64,000 nt of DNA, taken from Bog-756 sp963831535. GTDB lineage: Bacteria; Actinomycetota; Acidimicrobiia; Acidimicrobiales; RAAP-2. The notes under the pieces were generated by a model that saw only the letters and a list, made by a program, of their open reading frames with translations, had not been told where the DNA came from and searched no databases. This document shows, in pieces, positions 33,212-42,371 of the stretch. Positions within the stretch are counted from its first letter, which is position 1. Each line of letters opens with the position of its first letter. The DNA is taken from positions 1-64,000 of the forward strand of contig CAWHQP010000002.1 in NCBI GenBank assembly GCA_963831535.1, written 5' to 3'. The translations under genes were made by a program, and so were the position numbers.

Positions 33212-34428
33212 CGTTCACAGTAGGGTCCGAAATCGGCCAGCTCCGGGAGGCGATCATCCATCGGCCTGGACTGGAGCTCTCGAGGCTCACACCGGACAAC
33301 ATCGGAGCACTCCTGTTCGACGACGTGATGTGGGCGTCGAAGGCCCAAGAGGAGCACGATGCCTTCGCCGCCGCCCTCCGGGACAAAGGGGTGGTGGTCC
33401 ACCACTACGGCCTCCTCCTGGCGGAAACGCTTGAGCTGGTCGAGGGCAGGGAGTTCGTCCTCGACCGGGTGTGCACACCCGAGATCCTCGGACCGTCCCT
33501 GGTCGAGCCGGTCCGCCGACTCTTCGAAGACCTCGACGGCGGGTCACTGGCCGAGTTCCTCATCGGAGGGGTCATCAAGGCCGATCTCCACCCCCTCCAT
33601 GCCCACAGCCTGAAGTGGGACATGCTCCGGGCCGACGACTTCGTCCTCACGCCGCTCCCCAACCATCTCTTCCAACGGGACAACTCCTGCTGGATCTACG
33701 GAGGCGTGACCATCAACCCGATGGCCATGCCGGCCCGCCAGCGCGAGTCGCTCCACACCCGGGCCATCTACCGGTTCCATCCCCTGTTCGCCGACGCCGA
33801 CTTCGTGACCTACTACGGCGGCGAGGACCGCAGCTACCAGCCGGCCACCATCGAGGGCGGCGACGTCCACGTCATCGGCCACGGGGCCGTGCTCATCGGC
33901 ATGGGTGAGCGCACCACCCCCATGGCCGTCGAGATCCTGGCCCACGCCCTGTTCGACAGCGGCCAGGCGACCACCGTGGTGGCCATCGAACTTCCCCACA
34001 GCCACGCCTTCATGCACCTCGACACGGTCATGTCGATGGTGGATACAGCCACCTTCGTCCTCTACCCGTACTTCGACCGCCACCTGCGGAGCTGGACCAT
34101 CGACCCCGGGCGACCAACCCGGCGGCTCGCCGTCGCGCGCAACCAGAACCTGTGGGACACCCTGGCCGAGATCCTCGAGGTGGACGAGATCACCGTCCTC
34201 ACCACCGACGAGGACATCCGGGCCGCTGAGCGAGAGCAGTGGGACGACGGGACCAACTACCTGGCCGTGTCCCCCGGGGTGGTCATGGGCTACGACCGCA
34301 ACGTCGCCACCAACACCATGCTGCGAAAGCACGGCATCGAAGTGGTGGCCATCGCCGGCGGCGAGCTCGGCCGCGGTCGGGGCGGTCCCCGCTGCATGAC
34401 CTGCCCGATCGTGCGGGACCCGGCGTGA
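33208..34428 (+). CDS. arcA: Arginine deiminase
   Basis: 406 residues, normal length and intact. Family landmarks: SEIGQLREAIIHRPGLELSR at the start, PNHLFQRDNSCWIYGG (substrate Asp), TIEGGDVHVIG, HAFMHLDTVMSMVD (catalytic His/Asp) and the catalytic Cys in GRGGPRCMTCPIVRDP at the very end. It hydrolyses arginine to citrulline and ammonia, the first step of the pathway that yields one ATP per arginine without oxygen. It overlaps the antiporter by 4 bp and precedes arcB by 27 bp. In contrast to the genes after it, no frameshift is visible. Confidence 0.95.
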   Translation: MTFTVGSEIGQLREAIIHRPGLELSRLTPDNIGALLFDDVMWASKAQEEHDAFAAALRDKGVVVHHYGLLLAETLELVEGREFVLDRVCTPEILGPSLVEPVRRLFEDLDGGSLAEFLIGGVIKADLHPLHAHSLKWDMLRADDFVLTPLPNHLFQRDNSCWIYGGVTINPMAMPARQRESLHTRAIYRFHPLFADADFVTYYGGEDRSYQPATIEGGDVHVIGHGAVLIGMGERTTPMAVEILAHALFDSGQATTVVAIELPHSHAFMHLDTVMSMVDTATFVLYPYFDRHLRSWTIDPGRPTRRLAVARNQNLWDTLAEILEVDEITVLTTDEDIRAAEREQWDDGTNYLAVSPGVVMGYDRNVATNTMLRKHGIEVVAIAGGELGRGRGGPRCMTCPIVRDPA

Positions 34429-34455
34429 GCCCCCGTGAGACGAGTGCCGGACCCG

Positions 34456-35457
34456 ATGATCGATCTCCACGGCCGGAGCCTGCTGAAGGAGATCGACTTC
34501 ACCGCACCGGAGTTCCTGTCCCTCATCGACCTGGCCGAGCTGCTGCGCACCGAGAAGCGCTCGGGTGCGGAGCGGCGCCGGATGGTGGGCCGCAACATCG
34601 CCCTCATCTTCGAGAAGGCATCCACCCGCACCCGCTGCGCCTTCGAGGTCGGGGCCCACGACCAGGGCGCCCACGTCACCTACCTCGGCCCCGAGGGGTC
34701 GCCACATCGGAGTGAGCGAGTCGATGAAGGACACCGCCCGGGTACTCGGCCGGATGTTCGACGGCATCGAGTACCGGGGATTCGCCCAGGAGACGGTGGA
34801 GACCCTGGCCAGTTTTCCGGCGTTCCCGGTGTGGAACGGGCTCACCGACCAGTGGCATCCCACCCAGATGCTGGCCGACATCCTGACCATGCGGGACCAC
34901 GCGGACAAGCCTCTGGACCGGGTGAGCTACTGCTACCTGGGCGACGCCCGCAACAACACGGCCAACTCGCTGCTGGTCACCGGGGCCCTGCTGGGCATGG
35001 ACGTCCGGATCGCCGCCCCACGGGAGCTCTGGCCCAGCTCCGAGGTCCAGGACACCGCAGAAAGGCTCGCGGCCTCCTCGGGAGCCCGGATCCACATCGG
35101 CGACGTGGTACTCGATGGCGTGGACGGTGCCGACTTCCTCTACACCGATGTCTGGGTGTCCATGGGAGAGCCGGCATCGGAATGGGATGCAGCGCATCAA
35201 ACAGCTGCTTCCCTACCAGGTTAACACCGCGGCCATGGAGGCGACCGGCAATCCCGGCGTCAAGTTCATGCACTGCCTCCCCGCCCTGCACAACACCGAC
35301 ACCGATCTCGGTCGCCAGATCTTCGAGAAATGGAACCTCGGACGCGCTGGAAGTGACCGACGAGGTCTTCGAATCCCCCGCTTCGATCGTCTTCGACCAG
35401 GCCGAAAATCGGCTGCACACCATCAAGGCGGCCATGGTCGCCACCATCGGCGACTGA
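34456..35457 (+). pseudogene. arcB: Ornithine carbamoyltransferase (catabolic), three frameshifts
   Basis: The complete enzyme is legible but across three frames. Frame 1 gives MIDLHGRSLLKEIDFTAPEF and the carbamoyl phosphate motif EKASTRTRCAFEVG; after about 34700 a second frame gives SESMKDTARVLGRMFDGIEY, WHPTQMLADILTMRDHAD and DARNNTANSL; after about 35190 a third gives RIKQLLPYQVNTAAMEATGN and HCLPALHNTDTDLG; after about 35340 the first returns with DALEVTDEVFESPASIVFDQ. It converts citrulline and phosphate to ornithine and carbamoyl phosphate. No residues are otherwise lost, so indel errors in the sequence are at least as likely as true decay. Confidence 0.8.
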
Positions 35458-35458
35458 G

Positions 35459-36391
35459 ATGCTGCGTCGTCGCGGCCCTCGGGGGCAACGCTCTGCTCGA
35501 GCGAGGCGAGGTTCCCCTCGCCGAGATCCGAGGAGAAACACGTCCTCGCCGCCGTCGACGCCCTGGCCCCGCTGGCACGAGAACACGATCTGGTGATCAC
35601 CCACGGCAACGGTCCCCAGGTGGGCCTGCTGGCTCTCGAAAGTGCCAGCGACCCGGCCCTTCCTCACCCCTACCCGTTCGACGTACTGGGCGCCCAGACC
35701 CAGGGAATGATCGGCTACTTCCTGCTCCAGGCCTTCGAGAACGCCCTGCCCGGCCAGCAGGTCGTCAGTATCGTCTGCCAGACGCTGGTCGATGCGCGGG
35801 ACCCCGCATTCCACCTTCCCACCAAATTCGTCGGCCCCACCTACTCCCCGGACATAGCCCGTGGACTGGCCCGATCTCGGGGATGGCAGATCCGTCAGGA
35901 CGGCGCTGACTGGCGCCGCGGTCGTGCCGTCGCCGGAACCCCAGGGCCTGGTCGAACTGGCCACCATCAAGATGTTGCTGGCCGACGGTGCCCTGGTGAT
36001 CTGCGCGGGTGGGGGTGGTATCCCCGTGGTCCGTGGTCGGAACGGTCACCTCCATGGCGTTGACGCCGTCGTGGACAAGGACTTCACTGCGGCCCTACTG
36101 GCCCGTGAACTCCGGGCGGACGCACTGCTGTTGTTGACCGACGTGGCCCACGTCGAGACCGGCTACGGGACAAAAGCGGCGACACCAATCCGACGGATGG
36201 ACCCCGCCGGCCTCCGATCCCTCGAATTCCCCGCCGGGTCGATGGGCCCGAAAGTGGAGGCGGCGTGTCGGTTCGTAGACGCCACCGGCCACCGGGCAGT
36301 GATCGGTCGACTGGAGGACGCCGCCGAGTTGCTGGCGGGGAAACAGGGAACGGCCGTCGAATCGCTGGCCGGACGGACGGACCACGAGTAG
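35459..36391 (+). pseudogene. arcC: Carbamate kinase, about three frameshifts
   Basis: Read across frames this is a full carbamate kinase of about 310 residues. The ATG at 35459 is out of frame with VVAALGGNALLERGEVPLAE; the next block EEKHVLAAVDALAPLAREHD, then LVITHGNGPQVGLLALESAS is shifted near 35530; a further shift near 35925 leads to VVPSPEPQGLVELATIKMLL, CAGGGGIPVV and VDAVVDKDFTAALLARELRA. It makes ATP and carbamate from carbamoyl phosphate and ADP, the pay-off step of the pathway. A single extra G at about 35925 explains the last shift. Sequence error versus decay is unresolved. Confidence 0.8.
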
Positions 36392-36441
36392 CCGATCGAC
36401 CGGGCCGGTTCCGCGGTCCGAGGCTAGGTAAAGGACAGCCC

Positions 36442-37391
36442 ATGACGACACCTCGGGATGGAGCAGCTGCAGCACAAACGGCGACGAGTGGCCGGATCGT
36501 CGTGGGGTTCGACGGTTCGGAAGGGTCGATCACCGCCGTCCGATGGGCGGCCGTCGAAGCTGGGCGGAGAGAGCTCACCCTCAGAATCGTCACCGCGTTC
36601 GGTCCGGACTACATCTTCACCACCGACGACGAGTGCCGGTCGTACACGGACAAGGTGGCAGACCAGGCTGTGCAGGTGGCCGAGGAGGCCGCTCCGGGAA
36701 TCACGGTCGAACACCGGGAACACCGCGACCTTCCCGCCCCGCGCTCCACGGGGAGAGTGTCGTTGCTGACCTGCTCGTCGTCGGGTCCCGCGGCCGCGGC
36801 GGTTTCGCCGGTCTGCTGCTCGGGTCGGTCAGTCGTCAGCTGGTCCACCGGTCAGCCTGTCCGGTTGTCGTCGTTCGGCTCTCAGAACCCGGTGACCCGG
36901 CAGCAACTGCTGATGCTTCACCGGCCGTTGGAGGCCAGCGCCACGAGGCAAAGGGACGCCGGATCGTGGTGGGCATCGACGGCTCGCATTCCTCGATAGC
37001 CGGACTGCTCTGGGCCGCCGATGAAGCGGCATTCACGGGTGCCACCCTGGAGCTCGTCCACAGCTGGGAGTGGCTGACCGGGGCCGGCTGGGCTCCCATT
37101 CCCTCCGATTTTGACCCGCAACACGGTGCTGAGACCGTGCTCAACGGGGCGATCGATACGGCACGGGCCCTCCATCCGACGCTCGTAATCGCCGCGACGA
37201 CCGCCGAGGGACAGGCTGCCGATCGACTGGTCGGCGCGTCCACCGGAGCTGAGCTGCTGGTCGTCGGATGTCGAGGACACAGCGAACTCTCCGGCCTGCT
37301 CCTCGGCTCGGTCTCGGACTACTGCGCAACCCACGCCCACTGCCCGGTCCTGGTCATGCGAGGAGGTCGCGGTGACTCGGCAGCCCCGTGA
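36442..37391 (+). pseudogene. Tandem universal stress protein (UspA x2), one frameshift
   Basis: Frame 1 starts MTTPRDGAAAAQTATSGRIV, then VGFDGSEGSITAVRWAAVEA. After about 36745 the protein continues in the +2 frame: ADLLVVGSRGRGGFAGLLLG and, in domain 2, RRIVVGIDGSHSSIAGLLWA and GCRGHSELSGLLLGSVSDYC. Adding one G (CCG-GCG-CTC instead of CCGCGCTC) restores a protein of about 316 residues with two ATP-binding Usp domains. It lies 50 bp after arcC and is probably the last gene of the arc operon. Frameshift as in arcB and arcC. Confidence 0.75.
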
Positions 37392-37504
37392 GATCATCCT
37401 GTTGCGGCCCGAACTGCTCCCTGGCCTCTTTGACGCAGGTCGGACAGTCGGTGCGACCCGACCACCGGATCCAAGGAGGCTCCTGGCGGTGGCCACCAGC
37501 AGTA

Positions 37505-37520
37505 GGGACTTTCGACCCTG
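37505..37520 (+). promoter_or_regulatory. DevR-like box C
   Basis: GGGACTTTCGACCCTG in the shared orientation, 25 bp before the GTG of the PPOX gene. The two half-sites GGGAC and GACCC (GTCCC-like) make it nearly palindromic, resembling the mycobacterial GGGACT-N2-AGTCCC core. Confidence 0.55.
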
Positions 37521-37545
37521 ATGTTTAGCCAGCCGATCGTTCAGT

Positions 37546-38001
37546 GTGGCTCCGATGGGATCTGACGACGATTCAGAGAAGGTGGTCCTCTCCCGCTCTC
37601 AATGTCTGGCGCGGCTGGCTTCGACCCACCTGGGACGCATCGGCATCAGCATCGACGCGCTTCCGGTGATCCTCCCCGTCCACTTCACCCTGGCTGACGA
37701 ATCGGTCCTCTTCCGCACCACGCTGGGCACAAAACTCGACAGCGCGGCGGCCGCCGCGGTGATCGCCTTTCAGGTTGACGAGTACGACGCCACCGAGGGT
37801 GGTTGGTGGAGCGTGCTGGTGCAGGGCATCGCCTCACCGGTGGTAGATCACGGGACCAGGATCGACCACGACGGCACCCAGACCTCCGACGACTGGTCCA
37901 GCGCCGGAAAGGAATCCCGCCTGCTCCGAGTCCCTTCCGGCACCATGACCGGGCGGATGTACCGGGGCGCCGCCTACCGTCCCCGAGCCGTACTCGACTG
38001 A
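37546..38001 (+). CDS. Pyridoxamine 5'-phosphate oxidase-like (PPOX) protein
   Basis: 151 residues with a split-barrel flavin-binding fold: VVLSRSQCLARLASTHLGRI, then GISIDALPVILPVHFTLADE, SVLFRTTLGTKLDSAAAAAV and IAFQVDEYDATEGGWWSVLV, then QGIAS. The pattern is that of flavin/F420 split-barrel proteins often seen among hypoxia-induced genes of mycobacteria. It is a single gene between two DevR-like boxes and ends before a strong hairpin. GTG 37546 or ATG 37555 could be the start; neither has a clear ribosome binding site. The enzyme's substrate is unknown. Confidence 0.82.
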   Translation: MAPMGSDDDSEKVVLSRSQCLARLASTHLGRIGISIDALPVILPVHFTLADESVLFRTTLGTKLDSAAAAAVIAFQVDEYDATEGGWWSVLVQGIASPVVDHGTRIDHDGTQTSDDWSSAGKESRLLRVPSGTMTGRMYRGAAYRPRAVLD

Positions 38002-38055
38002 CCTGTCGCCACCGGTGTGGCGTTGGTGCGAACAGGGTGAACAGGGCGGTCGGGT

Positions 38056-38085
38056 ACGGCCCCCGGACCGGGGCCGGTCGGCCGT
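38056..38085 (+). terminator. Hairpin after the PPOX gene
   Basis: ACGGCC (38056-38061) pairs with GGCCGT (38080-38085), and within it CCCCGG-A-CCGGGG forms a second palindrome. It separates the PPOX gene from box D and the next operon; there is no T-tract. Confidence 0.45.
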
Positions 38086-38089
38086 CGGT

Positions 38090-38105
38090 GTGACCTTCGG
38101 CCCTA
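38090..38105 (+). promoter_or_regulatory. DevR-like box D
   Basis: GTGACCTTCGGCCCTA, 71 bp before the ferritin-like gene that heads the cydDCAB-hsp20 operon. Fourteen central bases are identical to box E 18 kb away, and it differs from box A by two bases. Confidence 0.6.
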
Positions 38106-38176
38106 CTGAAGATATCTCCTCTTGGTGATCATTGAGGGGGAGCCCCCAGGGCGAAGACACCGATACGGAGGCGATC

Positions 38177-38764
38177 ATGACGGAAGTCGATGCGGAGCCC
38201 ACAGGCACGGACGGTCCGCCCTTAGCGGCAAATGCCAATCCTGCCCTGACGGCGCCTCCGGGCGAGAGCCAGGCGACATTTGAGAGCGCCATTGATGCGT
38301 TGAAGGCGACTGGGGCGAGTGTCGGCACGCGGGAACTCGTGGAGCTGATCGTCCGCCATGGAGCCGAAGAGGGGGCGCTGCTGGCGACCTACGAGGAGCT
38401 GGCCACCCAGGCGCCGGACGAGAGCGTGCGCTACCTGATCAACCTCATTCTCGAGGACGAGCACCGGCACCATCGCCTGCTGGCCGAACTCAGCAACGCC
38501 ATGGCCTGGGGGGTCACCACGCAACCGCCGGTGGCCACCGTCCCCAGGCTCCCCGGTGAGATAAGTGGCCCTCTGCTGGAACAGACGAAGCTGCTCAGGA
38601 AATCGGAGGAAGCCGACTACCGGGACCTCAAGCGGATCAAGCGAAGCCTCCGTCCTTTTGCCGACACCACGTTATGGATGCTGATCGTGGACCTCATGCT
38701 TCTCGACACCAAGAAGCACGCGACGATACTGCGGTTCCTCGAACGACGGCGGAAGACTCGTTGA
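38177..38764 (+). CDS. Ferritin-like / rubrerythrin-like helical protein
   Basis: 195 residues. After a Pro/Thr-rich leader of about 50 residues comes a helical bundle: ELVELIVRHGAEEGALLATY, YLINLILEDEHRHHRLLAEL (a D-E-H-x-H-H cluster) and a last helix LWMLIVDLMLLDTKKHATIL with a D-x-x-K-H element. The Glu/His pattern fits a diiron carboxylate or hemerythrin-like bundle, although one canonical ExxH is not clean. It is first of seven genes with overlapping or near-overlapping ends (cydD starts at its stop, TTGA), placing an iron/oxygen-handling protein with a high-affinity oxidase. Function is inference. Confidence 0.55.
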   Translation: MTEVDAEPTGTDGPPLAANANPALTAPPGESQATFESAIDALKATGASVGTRELVELIVRHGAEEGALLATYEELATQAPDESVRYLINLILEDEHRHHRLLAELSNAMAWGVTTQPPVATVPRLPGEISGPLLEQTKLLRKSEEADYRDLKRIKRSLRPFADTTLWMLIVDLMLLDTKKHATILRFLERRRKTR

Positions 38765-40503
38765 CCGGTCCGGCCACCTGTCCCCACGCCAACGGCACCG
38801 GCACCGGTGCCCCCAAGGAAGAACAGCCCTGTACTCCGCACCGGAATGGACCGTTGGATCCGAGACTGCTCCGGTACACGCGGGCTACTCGGCGCTTTCT
38901 GGTGGCGTCCGTGGCGTTTGGAGCACTGACTGCGCTGTTGATCATCGCCCAAGCGTGGTTGCTGGCTGAGATCATCTCCGATGCCTTTATCCGGCACCGG
39001 GGACTGGACAGCCTCCGCGATGCACTGGTCGTGCTCCTCGTGGTCATCGCCGCCCGGGCCGGCCTGGGCTGGTTCACCGAGCGCACTGCCGACCGAGCCT
39101 CGGCTTCGGCCAAGTCAGAACTGCGCACCGAGCTGGTGGAGCGGGTTGCCGTCCTCGGACCGGTCGGCCTCGACGGGGAGGATCAGGGCACACTGGCCGT
39201 GCTGGCCACCAGCGGGGTCGACGCTCTCGACGACTACTTCGCCCGCTACCTCCCCCAGGTGTTCCTGGCTCTGATCGTACCGGTGGCCATCCTCTTCGTG
39301 GTGGTCGGCATCGACTGGATCTCGGCGTTGATCATCGCGGTCACCGTGCCCCTCGTCCCCTTGTTCATGGCCCTGGTCGGCGCGTCGACCAAGGACCGGA
39401 TGGATCGACAGGCCACCCTGCTCCAGCGCTTGGCCGGCCATTTCCTCGATGTGGTGGCAGGTTTGCCCACACTCAAGGTCTTCGGAAGGGCCAAAGCCCA
39501 GGCAGCCACTATCCGCGATATCACCAACCGCTACCGGGAGGCGACGATGGCCACCCTGCGTGTGGCGTTCCTCTCCTCCCTGATACTGGAGCTGCTGGCC
39601 ACCATCTCGGTGGCGCTGGTGGCGGTGGCCGTCGGCCTCCGCCTCCTCGGAGGTCATCTCTCGCTGGCTACGGCGCTCTTCGTGCTCATCCTCGCCCCCG
39701 AGGCCTACCTCCCACTGCGCCAGCTCGGAGCCAGCTACCATGCCAGCGCCGAGGGCATGCAAGCGGCGGAAGGGGTCTTCGAGGTGCTCGAGCGTCCGCT
39801 CCCCGCCCGGGGCACGCGGACCGACCTACCGGACCCCTCCTCGGTGCCGATCTCGATCACCGATCTCGAGGTCACTTACTCCACCCGGCTCCTGCCGGCG
39901 CTGCACGGGCTCTCGGCGACGGTGGAGCCCGGCGAGGTGGTGGCCATCGCCGGGCCCAGCGGTGCGGGAAAGTCCACGTTGCTCAATGCCCTTCTCGGGT
40001 TCGCCCCCGTCGGCGAGGGTCAGATCGCCATCGGCGGAATAGATCTGGCCACGCTGGACCCGGACACCTGGCGGACGGCGATCGCCTGGGTCCCCCAACG
40101 GACCCATCTCTTCGCTCGTACGATCGCCGACAACGTGCGACTGGGGCGGCCCGATGCCACGGATGAACAGGTTGTGGCCGCCGTCGCCGATGCTGGGCTC
40201 GCTTCAGTGGTGGCGAGCCTTCCCGAGGGGCTGGCCACCCGACTGGGTGAAGGGGGTGCCGGCCTCTCGACCGGAGAGCGTCAACGGGTGGCTCTCGCCC
40301 GCGCCTTTGTGCGTGATGCACCCCTACTCCTGCTCGACGAGCCCACCGCCAACCTCGACGGGGAGACCGAGCTGGCGGTCCTTGACGCCGTCGGCAAGCT
40401 CATGGAGGGACGGACGGTGATCATGGCCGCCCACCGGCCCTCCCTCCTCGCACTCGCCGACCGGGTCATCCATCTCGTTCCGGCCGTGACGGCCCGCCGA
40501 TGA
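38761..40503 (+). CDS. cydD: CydD-like ABC transporter subunit (cytochrome bd assembly)
   Basis: 580 residues: six membrane helices (LVASVAFGALTALLIIAQAW opens the first), then an ATPase domain with Walker A AGPSGAGKSTLLNALLG, signature LSTGERQRVALARAF and Walker B LLLLDEPTANLD. With CydC it exports thiols such as glutathione or cysteine, needed to mature cytochrome bd. The TTG at 38761 overlaps the upstream TGA (TTGA), and its stop overlaps cydC by 4 bp. Residues 1-35 are polar and may not all be translated. Order D-C-A-B is unusual compared with A-B-D-C. Confidence 0.88.
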   Translation: MTGPATCPHANGTGTGAPKEEQPCTPHRNGPLDPRLLRYTRATRRFLVASVAFGALTALLIIAQAWLLAEIISDAFIRHRGLDSLRDALVVLLVVIAARAGLGWFTERTADRASASAKSELRTELVERVAVLGPVGLDGEDQGTLAVLATSGVDALDDYFARYLPQVFLALIVPVAILFVVVGIDWISALIIAVTVPLVPLFMALVGASTKDRMDRQATLLQRLAGHFLDVVAGLPTLKVFGRAKAQAATIRDITNRYREATMATLRVAFLSSLILELLATISVALVAVAVGLRLLGGHLSLATALFVLILAPEAYLPLRQLGASYHASAEGMQAAEGVFEVLERPLPARGTRTDLPDPSSVPISITDLEVTYSTRLLPALHGLSATVEPGEVVAIAGPSGAGKSTLLNALLGFAPVGEGQIAIGGIDLATLDPDTWRTAIAWVPQRTHLFARTIADNVRLGRPDATDEQVVAAVADAGLASVVASLPEGLATRLGEGGAGLSTGERQRVALARAFVRDAPLLLLDEPTANLDGETELAVLDAVGKLMEGRTVIMAAHRPSLLALADRVIHLVPAVTARR

Positions 40504-42371
40504 AGGAATCGACGCGCCTCGATCAGGCCCAGGGTCAACATGCACCGTTGGCACCGCTGGGCCGGACACTGGCCATCACCCGACCGGCAGCCCGAGGGAT
40601 CGTGCTCACCTCCTTGCTTGGAGCCGGAGCGGTTGCCGCCAGTATCGGTCTGATGGGAACGGCGGCGTGGCTGATCTCGCGCGCCGCCCAGCACCCGAGC
40701 GAGGCCGCCCTCGGCGTGGCCATTGTCGGCGTCCAGTTCTTCGGGCTGTCCCGCGGCTTCTTCCGCTACGGCGAACGGTTGACCGGCCATGATGCCGCCT
40801 TCCGCCTCATCGCCGACCTGCGGGTTCACGTCTACGACCACCTCGAGAAGCTGGCTCCGTCCGGGCTGACCGAGTTCAGGAGCGGCGACCTCCTGGCTCG
40901 GTTCGCACAGGACGTCGACTCGCTGCAGGATCTGATCATCCGGGTGGTGCCACCCTTCGCCATCGCCACGGTGGCCGGGACCGCCACGGTGGTCGTCATG
41001 TGGTGGATGCTGCCGGCCGCTGGACTGATCCTGGCCCTCGCTCTCCTCCTTTCGGCCACGCTCGTTCCCTGGCTCACCGGCACACTCGCTCGTCGGCGTG
41101 AGGGGCAGTTCGCACGGTGCCGTGGCAGCCTGGCCGTCTCGGTGGTCGACCTCATCGACGGCGCCCCGGAGTTGGTGGCGTTCGGCGCATCCCGATCACA
41201 GGTGGACACTGTGCGCTCCGACGACGCCACCTTGGTCGCCATCGCCACCCGTTCGGCCGGCACCGCCGGCATCGGGCTGGCACTCAATACGCTCCTGGCC
41301 GGGCTGGCCTGCTGGGGATGCCTGACCGTGGGAGTTGCTGCCGTCGCCTCCGGGCGGCTCGGTGGCGCCGAGCTGGCGGTGATCACGTTGATCCCGCTGG
41401 CCGCCTTCGAACTGGTCGCCGGACTGCCGGTCGCCACCCAGGCGCTACAGCGGGCGCGCCAGGCCGCTGGCCGGGTCTTCGCCGTACTGGACACCGCACC
41501 CCCGATCACCGAGCCGGAGACCCCCCGACCCCTGCCCGCTGCGCCCTACGACCTCGAGGCCCGTGCCGTCTGGGCCGGGTATCTCGAGGCCGAGTCCGCC
41601 GCCGTCCGGGGGATCGACCTCGCGCTGCCCTCCGGCCGCCGCGTGGCCGTCGTCGGCACGAGTGGCGCAGGGAAGTCCACCCTGGCCGCCGTACTCCTGC
41701 GCTTCCTCCCGACCTGGGCCGGATCGGTCCGACTCAACGGCCTCACTCTCGACAGCTACCAGGGGGACGATCTCCGGACCATCATCGGGATGATGGGCCA
41801 GGAGGCGTACCTGTTCGATACGACCATCGCCGAGAACCTCCGGATCGGACGACGCGAGGCCACCGACCGGGATCTTCTGGACGTGCTCGATCGGGTGGGA
41901 CTGTCCGGTTGGCTCCGGGACCTACCTGCAGGCCTCAAGACCGACGTGGGGCGACACGGCGCCCGGCTCTCAGGAGGGCAGCGCCAGAGAATCGGACTCG
42001 CCCGGGCTCTCTTGGCCGACTTCCCCATACTCGTGCTGGACGAACCCACCGAGCACCTCGACCCGCTGGGTGCCGACGCCCTGACCGCGGACCTGCTGCA
42101 CGCCACCGAAGGCCGGTCCCTGATCCTCATCACCCATCGGCTGACGGGCTTGGAGTCCGTCGACCGGATCCTGGTGATGGACAAGGGCAGGGTCGTCGAG
42201 CAGGGCAGCCACGACGAGCTGCTCACAGCAGGCGGCAGGTACTCGGACCTCTGGTGGGAGGAGATGCGAACCGAACGGCACGCTGACGGCGGCGCCGTGG
42301 AGGCCGAGCTCTCCGGAGCCGATTCATCCGAACTGATAACCGGACACGAGGACAGGAGCATGACGCCATGA
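40500..42371 (+). CDS. cydC: CydC-like ABC transporter subunit (cytochrome bd assembly)
   Basis: 623 residues. Membrane domain with GIVLTSLLGAGAVAASIGLM and SRGFFRYGERLTGHDAAFRL (the R-Y-x-E-R motif typical of CydC), then Walker A VGTSGAGKSTLAAVLLR, signature LSGGQRQRIGLARALLADFP and Walker B ILVLDEPTEHLD. It forms a heterodimer with CydD. ATGA overlap at both ends shows tight translational coupling in the operon. Confidence 0.9.
   Translation: MKESTRLDQAQGQHAPLAPLGRTLAITRPAARGIVLTSLLGAGAVAASIGLMGTAAWLISRAAQHPSEAALGVAIVGVQFFGLSRGFFRYGERLTGHDAAFRLIADLRVHVYDHLEKLAPSGLTEFRSGDLLARFAQDVDSLQDLIIRVVPPFAIATVAGTATVVVMWWMLPAAGLILALALLLSATLVPWLTGTLARRREGQFARCRGSLAVSVVDLIDGAPELVAFGASRSQVDTVRSDDATLVAIATRSAGTAGIGLALNTLLAGLACWGCLTVGVAAVASGRLGGAELAVITLIPLAAFELVAGLPVATQALQRARQAAGRVFAVLDTAPPITEPETPRPLPAAPYDLEARAVWAGYLEAESAAVRGIDLALPSGRRVAVVGTSGAGKSTLAAVLLRFLPTWAGSVRLNGLTLDSYQGDDLRTIIGMMGQEAYLFDTTIAENLRIGRREATDRDLLDVLDRVGLSGWLRDLPAGLKTDVGRHGARLSGGQRQRIGLARALLADFPILVLDEPTEHLDPLGADALTADLLHATEGRSLILITHRLTGLESVDRILVMDKGRVVEQGSHDELLTAGGRYSDLWWEEMRTERHADGGAVEAELSGADSSELITGHEDRSMTP

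Noticed and set aside
33544..34908. 454-codon open frame on the minus strand
   Set aside because: Antisense to arcA and arcB, which have all catalytic motifs.
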